From Costus lasius (taxonomy: Eukaryota > Streptophyta > Magnoliopsida > Zingiberales > Costaceae): a stretch of DNA of 64,000 nucleotides. This document shows positions 9,968 to 22,565 of the stretch, piece by piece. The translations under genes were made by a program, and so were the position numbers. Under the pieces are notes generated by a model. The model made no database searches and was not told the DNA's origin. It worked only from the letters and a program-made list of their open reading frames with translations. Position 1 is the stretch's first letter. Every line of letters begins with the position of its first letter. The stretch lies in assembly GCA_027563935.2 (NCBI GenBank), contig CM050454.1, positions 52,604,596 through 52,668,595 of the forward strand, in the 5' to 3' direction.

Positions 9968-12900
9968 CTAATGGTTGAGAAATCTCAAACAAATATTATT
10001 ACAGTGCTTTTCATGCTTCTGCTGCGCCAGAGGCTTTGTAAGCGGGTCAGCCAGATTGTCATCTGTATGAACCTTGCAGATTTTGATCTCGCCTCGATCA
10101 ATGATCTCCCGGATCAAGTGAAACCGTCTCTGTATGTGCTTGGACTTCTGGTGCGACCGTGGTTCCTTTGCTTGTGCTATTGCTCCAGTGTTATCACAGA
10201 AGATAACCAAAGGATCTGCACTCGAAGGAACAACACCAAGTTCTTGAACGAACTTACGAATCCACACTGCCTCCTTAGATGCTTCTGAGGCTGCAACATA
10301 CTCGGCTTCTGTTGTAGAATCAGCAACAATAGACTATTTGAAACTTTTCCACACCACCGCACCTCCATTCAAGCTAAAAACATAGCCTGATTGCGATCGG
10401 AAATCATCCTGGTCAGATTGGAACGAAGCGTCAGTATATCCTTCAATACTGAGTTCTTCCTGACCACCATACACCAAGAACATATCTTTGGTCCTCCGCA
10501 GATATTTTAAAATGTTCTTGACTGCAATCCAGTGTGCCTGACCTGGATTACTTTGGAATCGACTGGTCACGCTTAACCCGTAAGCGACGTCTGGGCGAGT
10601 ACACAACATCGCATACATAATGGACCCAATAGCCGAAGCATAAGGCGTATTGTCCATTTCATCTTTCTCAGTCTGTGTTTGTGGACACTGACTCTTTGAA
10701 AGATTCAGACCATGTCTGACTGGAAGATATCCTCTTTTAGAATTCTCTAAATGAAATCTCTCCAGGACTTTATCGATGTAAGTACTCTGGCACAGCCCGA
10801 GAAGCCTCTTAGATCTATCTCTGTAGATCTTCACACCTAATACATAGGCTGCTTCTCCTAGATCTTTCATCTGGAAACATTTTCTTAACCATGCCTTAAC
10901 CGCATGTAGTTCAGGAATATCGTTTCCAATGATTAAGATATCATCGACGTAGAGGACTAGGAAAGTAATCACGCTCCCACTAAACCTCTTATATACACAC
11001 GGGTCATCTTCATTCTTGATGAAACCAAATTCACAGATTGATTCATCAAAACGAATATTCCAGCTTCTTGATGCTTGTTTAAGTCCATAAATGGACTTCT
11101 TTAACTTGCATATTTTATGACGATCTGATGGATTAGTGAAACCTTCAGGTTGTGTCATATACACATCCTCATCCAGATTTCCATTAAGGAAAGTGGTCTT
11201 CACATCCATCTGCCAGATCTCATAATCATAATATGCTGCTATTGCGAGAATGATCCGAATAGACTTGAACATAGCTACAGGAGAGAAAGTTTCATCATAA
11301 TCTATCCCGTAGATTTGTTTGAAACCTTTCGCAACTAGCCTGCCTTTATAGGTAACCACGTTACCATCCATGTCAATCTTCTTCTTGAAGATCCATTTAC
11401 AGCCTATAGGGATTACTCCCGGAGGCGGATCAACCAAATCCCAGACTTGGTTATCTGACATGGAGTCCATCTCGGCTCGCATAGCTTCAAGCCATCTCGC
11501 TGATTCCGGTCCACTGACCGCATCCGCATAAGTGAGGGGTTCATCATGATCAATGATGTAGACTCCGTCATAGCGCTCAGGCTGTCGACGGATCCTTCCC
11601 GATCTTCGCGGTTCCCGTGATATCTGAGCCTCAGGTTGTTCAATAACCTGTTCTACTGGTTCATGCTCATCCAACTGTGCTTGACTACTTTGTCCTTCCT
11701 CTGGATTCTCAGCCAGCTTTATTTCTCTCCCATTGGCCTCTTGCAGAAGAAATTCATTCTCAAGAAAAATAGCCGTCCGAGCAACAAATACTTTGTTCTC
11801 TTTGGGATCGTAGAAATAATAACCCTTAGTTTCCTTAGGGTAACCGACAAAGATACATTTCTCAGATCTGCTTTCTAGTTTCCCAGAGGCGAGCTTTTTG
11901 ACATAAGCCTCGCAACCCCAGATCTTAATAAATGTCAAACTCGGCTGTTTCCCATACCATAACTCATATGGAGTCTTTGAAACTGCCTTGGATGGCACTC
12001 GGTTTAGTACCTTTGCAGCTGTTTCCAGTGCAAATCCCCAAAAGGAGTAAGGTAGAGTAGCCTGACTCATCATTGAACGAACCATATCCAATAAGGTTTT
12101 GTTCCTCCTTTCAGACACACCATTCCATTGCGGTGTTCCTGGCGGAGTGAGCTGTGAGATAATCCCACACTCCTTCAGATAGTCAGTAAACTCACGACTT
12201 AGGTATTCTCCACCTCGATCTGAGCGAAGTGCCTTGATATTTCGGCCTAGCTGATTCTGTACTTCATTTTTGAACTCTTTGAACTTGTCAAAAGATTCAC
12301 TTTTATGTCTCATTAGATAGACATATCCATACCTACTGAAATCATCAGTAAAGGTAATGAAGTATGAATAGCCACCTCTGGCATGTTTACTAAATGGCCC
12401 ACACACATCACTGTGTATAAGGTCAAGTAAACTCGAAGCCCTTTGACCTTTGTTAGGAAAAGGAGCCTTCGTCATTTTACCCATTAAACAAGCTTTGCAT
12501 GTATCAATCTCCTCATAGGAGAATGATCCCAACAGTCCATGATCATGCAACCGCTTAATGCGTTTCTTGTTAATATGGCCTAAACGACTATGCCATAGCA
12601 AGGTGCTGTCATCAGCATACTTGGCTTTCTTATTATCAATATTTTATATACAACATTCCATGTCCAACATGAATAACCCATTGTTAATTGATCCAGTAGC
12701 ATAAACAATATTATCATTAGAAATAACACACTTTGAAATATTGCATTCAAAGGAAAACCCTTTCCTGACAAGAGCAGGAATAGAGATAATATTTTTCGTT
12801 ATGCTAGGTACAAAATAACAATTGTTCAATTCTAATACAAGTCCAGATGGTAATGAGATGTGATATTCTCCTACAGCAACAGCAGCAACCCGTGCTCTGT

Positions 12901-13857
12901 TTCCAACTCGTAGGTCCACCTCATGCTGTCCCACCTGTCTTCTTCTCTTGAGTTCCTGTACATTTGAACAAATGTGAACTCCACATGCAGTGTCCAACAC
13001 CCATGAAATAGAAGAAGAAGATATCATGACTTCAGTCACAAATATACCTGAGCCAGAAGCAATGCTTCCCTTCTTGTCTCCTTGGAGCGCTTTACAGTCC
13101 TTTTTCCAGTGACCCAGCTGGCCACAATGGAAACATCTGTATTCCTTCGACCGCTTAACCTTTTGTTTCAGAGCCTTGTTGTAGCTCTTGACAGGGGCTT
13201 TGCCCTTCTTCCCCTTCTTCTTGTTCCTAGAAGGAACCATCAAGACAGAGGTTGAAGGCTTTCCCTTTAGAGTCAACTCTGTAGTCAAGAGCATGTTCAG
13301 TAACTCTGCCGGGGTACAGTCGATCTTGTTCATATTGAAATTAATAATGAACGGATCGAAAGAGGCCGGGAGAGACTGAAGAATGATGTCTACAGCAAGC
13401 TCCTGATTGACGGTATGTCCCAGTTTCTCTAGAGCCTCCTTGTACCCAATCATCTTGAGTACGTGAGCTCCCACTGGACTCCCTTCAGCCAGTTTGCTCT
13501 GAAAGAAAAGCTTAGTCAAATTGCAGCGTTCAGTCCTAGCCTGTGCAGCATACAGCATCTTGAGGTTTGCTATAATCTGTATAGCAGATAGATCCTCATG
13601 CTGACGTTGCAGCTCTGGCGTCATAGACGCAAGCATCAGGCAAGCGACATCAATGCTATCATTGACATGCTTTTCATAGGCTTCCCGAACCGCCCTTGCG
13701 GCGTTCGCAGCGGGTTGAGGCGGTATAGCCGTCTCGAGGACATACAGTTTCCTCTCTGCCTTAAGAACAATCTTAAGGTGTCCGTACCAGTCTGAGAAGT
13801 TTGGCCCAGCAAACTTCTCCCTTTCCAGTAGGGATCGCACATTGAAATTCGTGGTGT
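9968..13857 (-). pseudogene. Element A gag-pol polyprotein, three point lesions
   Basis: One long copia frame broken only by point changes. Gag begins near 13852, where element E has ATG but A has ACG, and continues with the KFAGPNFSDW block. An intact zinc knuckle, CFHCGQLGHWKKDC, lies near 13100. The protease has LDTACG. A TAA at 12644-12646 interrupts just before the GAG-pre-integrase motif WHSRLGH. The frame 12601-10334 then covers the integrase D,D,E core, the reverse transcriptase with YVDDILI and RNase H with TDASFQSD. A TAG near 10333 replaces a Gln codon of E, and the last 120 codons, with CDNTGAIAQ, run to 9968. Lineage within copia is not assigned. Confidence 0.95.
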
Positions 13858-15658
13858 TCGTTGCTGCAGTAATCTACAACAATGCAAGAACAGCAAGGTC
13901 AGTATCAATGTTTAGAATCAATCCAGGACTTAAGAAAGATTCTTTTCTCACTATTTTATCTGACTGAAAAATCCATTAAACAGTCCGAAAGAGTAACGCT
14001 CTTTTAGTGAGATGGGATCCAGATTTCATACTTGGTCTCCGCGTCCCGCTCAGGCGAGATAAGATGCACAGAGAGTACAAGCACTAATTTCTGGTAGGCA
14101 ATGCCTGCCAATCGCCAACCTGTGCGATTCCCCTTCATCTGGGCAATCCAGCAGACTGTGCCAACTGAGTTGGTACAACACAGTCTCTGATCCCACAGAT
14201 GGCTGCCTCCATATAGCTCACATATGCTCAGTATGTAGCCTACATGGTCAAGCTGACCCGACCTACTTCCTGGACCACCACGTGCTATGCTGAGCAACGA
14301 GAAGCGATAAATCCCTTCTCTGTAACACGCAGGTGTAATCACACACCGTTTGAAGATAGATGGGCGTGCCCACTGAGTGGGTACAACACGGCCCCAACGA
14401 TAGTCAGAACAGTGAGGTTTCGCGTCAGAAGGCTTACGTGCTTGATATTATAGCGTTGGATTTTAACGGTCTTTTATCTTCTTAACTATCATGCATAACC
14501 TATGGCGATAGCAGAAGATTAAATCATGCAATTCTAATTATACAAACAATAAATAGAAAGCATGCTGATCTTATGTGGTAAAAGCCCATTAAGCCTAGGT
14601 AAGACCTTAATTCAACTTAAGTCTTCACTTGAGCTCTTCATGGGTCTTTTGCATCTCATCTGGCCCAACCCAGGGCCCAAGCGCCCATTGCAGCTCAGGT
14701 GCGCCTACCAGGTAAATGCGCCTGTCATAGGGTCGAACCCTAGACCTCCCACCTGGTCAAGCCTCAAGCTGCATGCGCCTCTGCCAAGTGTGCTCTGTGC
14801 TCATGTCTGATTAAAATACAATTTAATCTATCTAGACATGATTGACACGCAGGTCAATTACACAATAAATTAATTAAAATGTGATACGCAGATCACAATA
14901 AATATTAATTTACAATTTTAATCCAGGCTCGCAGGCCCCAGCACAGTACACATTAAATAGGCAGCCCACATAAGATTAAATAAACACGCATCATGGCATC
15001 CAATCAACATGTGATCCATAAACAAAATAAAATTTTCAAAATCCCATTGGAATCAATTTTATTTTTCTTATGTGCCCTACAACCTTACAACGGTCCATTA
15101 ATAGGGATCCACTCATCATGTTTAGTCAGATCCACTGCCCTTGCATACACCAAGTCCTAACTGACTTGAGTCGACCTAATGGTCAACAATGCATGCGTTG
15201 GGCTGAACTACCCTCATGAGTTCTGGCAAGCGGGTGTGACCCCGGGCCTAACTCATGCGTGTTCACAGGTTGTCTCAACCAGACATCGCTACACGCCTGT
15301 CTGCAGTCGACCCATAGCCACCTCGTGCTTGCGCACAGGTGCTATCTGGTCAACCCATCTAGGCTGTCAGATAGTCTGATCAGACTGGTTGGATCTAGAC
15401 TCGACTGTGACTTCAACCCTACTAACCCGTCTAAGGACTTATAGCAGGCACTTAGATCTAAGTGAGCCGCGCAAGTTAAGTTTTGATTGATAAAACAAAA
15501 ATACAACATTGCGCCAACATCATACATGCGCCACCATGAATAAAACAAGCATCTAATGTTTAACATGTTATATTCGCATGATGATTAGATCTACCCACGC
15601 AAACATGGATCACAAGTAGTAACATGAAGCAATCATATGAACACATATAGAACCGCAT
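13858..15658 (-). mobile_element. Untranslated leader of element A
   Basis: About 1.8 kb between PBS and gag with no protein domain. It is close to the leader of element E (44646-46086) but longer at the PBS end. The short open frames here are not conserved as proteins and are not called. Confidence 0.8.
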
Positions 15659-15670
15659 GCTCTGATACCA
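15659..15670 (-). promoter_or_regulatory. Primer-binding site of element A (initiator tRNA-Met)
   Basis: Minus-strand TGGTATCAGAGC, two bases from the LTR end at 15673, is the standard copia site complementary to the 3' end of initiator tRNA-Met. Confidence 0.95.
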
Positions 15671-15672
15671 AT

Positions 15673-17368
15673 TGAAAGTCCCCTAAAACAAGGGGGCGAA
15701 ACCCTAATAGTAGGCGCATATAAAATTTTCGAGCGGAAGCAAGGGTTTCCTAGATCGATTTATATGTCATATGATCAACATTCAATACCTTGCAATGTAG
15801 ATAGATCTAGAAGAAAGATCATACCATTGCCATCGCTTGGATGGTGCCTTGGAAGCAAAGATCGAAAGGGGTCTTCTCCAAAGGTAGCGCACACAAGGTG
15901 AAGATGACTTGCTCCTTTGAGTCCTTTGTGCTAGCAAAGTTCTTCAAAGTATCCTTGATCTCTTAAAGGGAATTGAGATGAGACTTTGCTTGTCGAAATT
16001 TCTCCAAGGCGTGAAGTCTTTTTGCCACACGAGAGAGAGGGCGACGAGAGAGAAGAACTTTGGCTTAAGGCGTTGAGGCGTTCAACAAGAAGTGGCGTTA
16101 CATGCTTTCTAAAAATAGAAATACATGAAGCCATGCGCCCACTCAATGAAACCGCCAAAACGCCTACATGCGTTGAACCAAGCGTTCACTCATGTGAACC
16201 GGTTCAAGCCAATTCAATCCAATTGCATTTGGTTCAAAGTCCAAACCAAATCAGCCCAAGCCATGATCTAGATCACATTGAACTAAATGGTTCAAGATCT
16301 AACCGTTCATCTCTTGATGCTCCTGATCTCACCGATCTAGCAACAATTCTCTCGATCGAAGCTTACCGATCTCAAGCCCTAATCAATCAAACATGATCAG
16401 ACCAGATCTCACTTACAATCAGAGATTAAATCCCTTTAAACTGAACCAAAACAATTCAGTCCACACGATCTGACTTAAGTAAGCCACATCATCAAATTGT
16501 GCGACCCTAAGGGTTTCCTTTAAATGTCGGTAACGATAACTTACGTTATCACGATCAGTGAGGGGTATCTAGCAACACATCACTGTCTCCCGATATAAAG
16601 GAAAGAGTCTTCCAAGACTACACCCAAACCACAGCACAAGTGTGAATCCACTTCACTAGGCATACTTGATTCCTTTGCCACTGGATGTTCTTATTGGACA
16701 AGCGTGTCAAGCCTGTGACTCCAATATGATGAGAATGATTAGATCAGATGAACATAGTCATCTGGGTATGGCCATACACTTTCTCAATCATCTCATCCAA
16801 GGGGGCCCCTTTAGAACATCACACTCCTATTAAGGAGACAGCAATCCTATATCTATCACTAGTGTCCTAACCTGACTCATGATCATTATCCAAGATAGTC
16901 TATAACCATTATGTTTCAAATGATATTGAACTACCTCAAAACAATGACAATCATCATTTAGAAACACAAGTGATCTCAAGTCAGAGGAAATATGCCACTT
17001 GTTGCATACAAGGATTATTCACATTGTGACAAGCAATTGAATATCCTAGTAGGGTCTGTCCAGTACATCCAATGTACCTATGAGTCTACATCTTATTCCA
17101 TGCTCGAAGCATCCTATAAGATTAGAACACATATTAGTCTCAATCATATCAAGGCTGTCTCATGTTCACCAAGATATCTCGACTAAGGACTTAACTGCAT
17201 GTCAGCCAAGCTGAACAGCATTGAGACATTATTCAAAAGTATACATATGACAACAGATGATGTAACAACCTGAATAACAACCATTGCCTTTATAAACATT
17301 AGAGTTTATACATGATACTGATACAATTCCGAGGCCTCAAACATTAGCCTTAAGGGCATACCCCAACA
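15673..17368 (-). repeat. 5' LTR of element A
   Basis: 1696 bp, the same length as 8252-9947. Differences seen by eye include transitions near 15835, 16062, 16096 and 16283 and a few more towards 17320. The element's promoter should lie here, read on the minus strand. Confidence 0.97.
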
Positions 17369-17373
17369 GTAAG

Positions 17374-17808
17374 ACTGTATCAAAGCATACCCATCATCAA
17401 ATCTAGACATGAATACCTCAAGTCTAAGGATCAATGCAAACCTCTTGCATGTGAGATTGTCTTGTTGACTAGACAAGTCAATCCTCACAGTGGATCACTC
17501 CAGTGCATCCAATGCACCTGTATGTCTGCGTTACTGTGCCCCGCACCTAACCAGCCCATACACTAGTCTCACATGTACCAAAGCTGTCCCATTGATCTGC
17601 TATGGTACCTTGTCTGGGGATAGCTTATGAGAATGGATCCAATCCAAACTCCTGGGACATTATATATGCAACTCAATACATCAACGCAGGTAGAGAAGTC
17701 TGCATAATAACGACCATGCCTATATAAAGAGTAATAGCTCTATCAAAGTACATTCAAACAATGCCTGACCATGTCCATACATTGGTCTTCAGGGCATATA
17801 CACCAACA
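17374..17808 (-). repeat. 3' LTR of element B, second part
   Basis: Continuation of the LTR interrupted at 8251. It matches 24358-24792 and ends TACACCAACA. The minus-strand polypurine tract of B follows at 17809-17826. Confidence 0.95.
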
Positions 17809-20800
17809 ATCTCCCACTTGCACTAAGACCAAGGGCAACTGATGTTTAGTCAGTTCCAATGTCTCTAGTATGACCTATTTAGCTTCCGCTGCGCCAGAGG
17901 CTATGTCAGTGGGTTTTTCCAGATTGCTATTTGTGTTTATTTTTAACAAATTTGATCATCATCCTTATCCATGATCTCTAAGATCAGATGATATGCTGCA
18001 GTACATACTTGTGCACTAAGTTCCTTCATTTATGCTATGGCCCCAGCAAGAACTATACTGGACCATCAAGCACCAGGAACTAAATCAAGTTCAAATGAAT
18101 GAAGCTGCTTCCTTGGCTGCCACAAGAAGCTGCAATGTACTCAGCCTTATTTGTAGAATTTTGCCACTATGGTTTGTATAATGCTCTTTCAGCACTCAAC
18201 ACCACAACAAGGCAAAGTGCAAGTCCTGGCTGTGGTCATAAGACTGGAACGAAGTATCAGTGTACCTTTGTACACAAAATTCTTCTTGTCCATTATAGAC
18301 TAGACTTCAATCCTTTATACTTCCCAAGTATTTATAAGGATTGCTTTCACAGCTATCAAATGTCAAACACTAGGATCTGATTGAAACTTACTGGCTATGC
18401 TCCAAGCATTTGCCACAAACGGTCTTGTGTATATTACTCAAAACATGATCCGTCCTATACACCATGTATCAGGATTTTAGACCCATGTTATTTACTCTCC
18501 AGCTGTGTCATAGGACACAACATCCTCATGAGAGTCAGACCATATCTCTCTGGAAGGTATCAATATTTGGAATCTTCCAATATAAACCTTTCTAGAAACT
18601 CTTGGATGAACATAGATTGACTAAAGGGCAATGACTTTCTTGGATCTCTTTCTATAGATCCTCATGCCTAGGATGTAGGCATCATTCCTTAGATTGTTCT
18701 TCTCGAAATACATCTCAAGCCTTTTCCTCACCATGTGAAGAGCTGAGATGTCATTCCATGTGAGGAGAATATCATCAATCTTCTAGAACAAGAAATACTA
18801 TTAAGGTGCTCCCACTGATCTTCTTGTAAACACAGGCTCTTTTAAACATGCTTGCATAACACCATGCATATCTTTATGGCCTTGATATGAAAACCTTCTG
18901 GCTATTTCCTTATAGATATCTTTTTAGACGTCCATGCAAGAAAGGCAGTTTTCATAACAACATGCCATAACTGATCATGCAATTATAACATGCAGATTCC
19001 TAATGGACTTAAAACTCAGCTATTGGTGAAAAATTTCATCATTATCCACCCAGTGGATTTGCCTGAAATTTCTGTTCACTAGCTTGCCTTTCAAGGTAAC
19101 AATGTTACCTTCCAAGTCTATCTTCCTAGAAGATTTATTTACAGCCTGTGGGAATTACCCCTTTGGCAGCTCATCCAAGTCCTAGACTTGATTAGCAGAC
19201 ATGGAGTCCATTATGGTTCTCATGGCCCTTAGCCATTTCTTGGAATTTGGTCCACCGACCGCTTCCATTTCCTCATAAGTCTTAGGTTCATCCTTGATGA
19301 AAAATTCGTCGTGCCCAGCATATCGAATCGATCTAGACTTATGTGGTTCTTGTGTTACTTGAACTTTAGGTTGACTTTCAACCTGTATGTGAGATTTTGC
19401 TCTCCATCTGTGTCTAATTATATTGTGGTTGATTCTGGACCTTGTCCAATCAAATCCACTCCCATTACTTGCTCAAGAGAGACAGTAGTTTGAGCAACAA
19501 ATATTTTGTTCTCTTTGGGATAGAATTAGCACTCTACAGCATACCACAAATACATACTTTTGAATCACTACACATTACATTCCCAATTCCATTGAAGAAA
19601 TGAGATATTTGCAGTTTGCAACTCAAAAGCTAACTTAGACACTTTCTTACGGAGTGGCAGTGCATCTGTTTGCATGGCATCATAGTAGTATATTTGCATG
19701 ACTATTCAGAGATGGAACCACATCCAATGTGTTCCTTTTTCTTTCTTTGAAATTCACCACACAGTGGTGTACTAACTAAGCTGTGAGATAACTCCACACT
19801 TCTTAGGACAGTCATCAAATTCTCCACTAATCACTTTGATCCAATCAAAGTGCTTTAATAGATCCTCCAATTTGACTCAATACTTCATTTGTGAACTTCT
19901 TGGATTTCTCCAAAGTTCTTAGGTTGGATAAGGCATACCCATACCTGATGAAGCATACAACACCTCTTAGTGCTTGTTTACATGGGTCCACATACATTGC
20001 TGTGTAATAGATCCAACAAACAGATAGTCCTTCCACCCTTTATGGTGAAGGCAGCATGTGTCACATTATTTCTTTGAACTAGGCTCACATGTATCATAAT
20101 CCTGAAAGGATAATGATACCAATAGTCCATGGACCTTTGGATGTGACCATTGTTCTACGGTTCAAGAGACAATGCTATAAGAGGGTGTTTATTGAATCAT
20201 CGGATCTGATCTTGTGTTACACATAGAACCACAAACTATTATCAACTGTATCACTTTAATAGAACATCTCAGATTAAAGAAAAATTTTATTAAACTGAAA
20301 TCCTTTTCAAAAGGAATGATGTTCTAATACATAAGCTGATACATAATAGCAAAGTTCTAGATAAAGTCTTGAAGGGAGTGAGATGATATCAGCAGCATCC
20401 AATGCTCCGTCCCTGACCCGAGGGTCGATCCCATAAGGCCTCATCGTCCTACTTCCTTTGAGCTCCTGCACATGTAAAACATATGTGAGCCTCACATACG
20501 GAACCCAGTACCCATGAATAAGAAGTAGACAAAAGACCTCGGTAACACAATACCTGAAGCGGATGGATTACATCCCTTCTTCTTTGTCATGCTCTTCTTG
20601 GCCATTAATCCTCTTCGAAATACCCATGCATTCCCAGTCTTCCGAAGTATTAGCTTCGAAGATACAGAACCATGGTCATTCTCAGATTTAGGCATACACT
20701 CTGAAGATCCAACAGAACTCTCTTGATCATTGTCTATAGAGCATGGCATGAAGAGACCTTTGAGATGTATGATAAGATCATAAATCCCCATCTCATCACA

Positions 20801-21055
20801 TTCAACCTTGACCTCTGGGGTCATGCATTCTAAGACAAGAGCAGTGTACTGTTCGTTATCTTCACAATGTTCAAGATAGATATTCCACTCCCACTCATTA
20901 GTGAAATACACACTGGGCTGGGATGGAGGTCTTTCAAGAAGATGCACCTTATTCTCTTGTTCCAGTATCTTGGACAAAATCTTGAACCAATTTGTCCAGT
21001 TTGTCCCATCCAACTTATTTTTATAAAGTTTCAATCTTAGATCAGGAGATGCCAT
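17809..21055 (-). pseudogene. Element B degenerate gag-pol
   Basis: Heavily decayed copia coding region with many stops and indels. Recognisable pieces are a gag N-terminus at 21055-20492 (start MASPDLRLKLYKN, with a TNWTNWFKIL block and a LIIHLKGLFM block), a protease-like patch with VQELKG near 20480-20450, and an integrase patch near 20036-19845 with KKFTNEVLSQIGG. Reverse-transcriptase and RNase H echoes lie from 19200 down to 17880. It is more diverged from A and E than they are from each other, so B is a different family. Confidence 0.85.
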
Positions 21056-22552
21056 CTACAATAAGCAAATAAGTAAAATAAGTACTATGATAAAGCATTT
21101 AACAAGGACTTTAAATTTAAATGCTATGCTCCCACTACTTCCAAAACAAGTTGAGAACTCTCAAACTCAACATGGAAATAAGTGAGTAGGATCCTAATTT
21201 CACATGAGGTCTCCGCGACTCACGAGGGTGAGTTGGGATGCACAGAGAATCCCATGCTTCCTTAGGTAGGCATGCCAGCCAATTGTGCCATGCACAACTC
21301 CTCTTAGTTAAGACAAACTAGGCGTCCTGTGTCCAGCGAGGGCTGGATACAACACAGAACTCTATCCTCTCAACAGCTGCCTCTAGTGATTCATCATGTC
21401 AATGACATGAAAAACTAGTCAAGTCTGGTCCTAACCGTTATGCCTAGGGCCAACGAATTCCTTGCAAAGGCATGCCCAGGTTAAAACTGGACTAGGGAAA
21501 TCATTGTCACCTCACATCTTCTAAAGATAAGTGGGTGTGTCCCACGAGGGTGGGAAACAGTTCACAACGCCACCGATCGATAGCTTGATGAGGGCTACGC
21601 GTTAGAAGGCTATTGACTTGATATTGTATTGAGAGTTTTACATGTTGTTTTTATTCTTTTCTAGCATGCAATTTTCCTATGGTTATGGTAGCAAAGGAAG
21701 AACATCACAGGCATGCTATGGACAGAATAATAAACCATCACAGGCATGCTAGTTTGGTCGATATGGTCATAGCCCTTTTCATACATATAACTTGTCACGA
21801 GCCATGTGACATGTTATCATGCATCCAAGGGTTGCAAGTCCCTTTAGCAGATCAGCCCATGCCAGAAGCCGAAAGCAAGCATCCCTTCCTCCAACCGCAA
21901 ATCCATCACCATGCTTCCAAAGCTGACGCCACTCTGAAATCGGTTGAAGAAGACACCTTGTTGTCTTTGATGAACCTTAACCTATCTTATGTAAACAATT
22001 CTACATCTATTCTAAGGAAAGATGAAAATTTTACATCAAGAAGGAGGAGAACCACACGCAGGTGGTAAAAAGATTTTACAAGCAATCATCACAGGTGGAA
22101 ACATGCTTCCACATCACAAAACAGGAGGGCACTCGCTATGACCATATCAACCCATGGAAGAGACAAGTGGCGCATATATAAAATTTGAAAAATCGGAATA
22201 ATCAAATTTTATCCCCTTATGCGCCAACTCCATCCAAAGCACTCTCTCAATCAAATTTATGCTAAAATTGGGATCAAGTTTCATGATGATTTCATGGACC
22301 CTATCGGCTGGCAATTTTGTCAGATCAAGAGACCCGGCCAGTCCGAAGACACAATGCTCGTCCTACTTGACAAAATTACGTGCGCCTTTGGTCTTAAATC
22401 CATCATAAACACAATCCAAATTTTGGCCATAAAAAATGATAAAAGAAGTTTGGATGAAAGACGCTTTCTATGTGAAACGCGCATGGATAGAAGAAAAATT
22501 TTCCAAAAATTTTTCACACAAGCAAATGTATACCTTGTGTTTCTCGCAAGTA
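21056..22552 (-). mobile_element. Untranslated leader of element B
   Basis: About 1.5 kb with no domain. A block at about 21205-21290 resembles the leader block of A and E near 14035 and 44823 ('ggtctccgcg' then 'gatgcacagaga'), showing common ancestry of the leaders. Open frames at 21679-22068 and 22219-22587 show no known family. Confidence 0.7.
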
Positions 22553-22564
22553 GCTCTGATACCA
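22553..22564 (-). promoter_or_regulatory. Primer-binding site of element B (initiator tRNA-Met)
   Basis: Minus-strand TGGTATCAGAGC directly next to the LTR start at 22566, complementary to the initiator tRNA-Met 3' end. Confidence 0.95.
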
Positions 22565-22565
22565 C

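Larger units (their letters stand above)
8252..17368 (-). mobile_element. Ty1/copia element A, innermost and nearly intact
   Basis: Full-length element with 1696-bp LTRs at 8252-9947 and 15673-17368 and target duplication GTAAG at 8247-8251 and 17369-17373. Read on the minus strand the order is 5' LTR, PBS, leader, gag, protease, integrase, reverse transcriptase, RNase H, polypurine tract, 3' LTR. By eye the LTRs differ at about 20 positions (about 1%), so it is young. It sits inside the 3' LTR of element B. Confidence 0.97.

Noticed and set aside
11150..11338. Plus-strand frames within the coding regions of A and E (for example 9971-10288, 11636-11878, 40760-41122, 42425-42667)
   Set aside because: Antisense shadows of copia pol. 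They are conserved between A and E only through the minus-strand protein.
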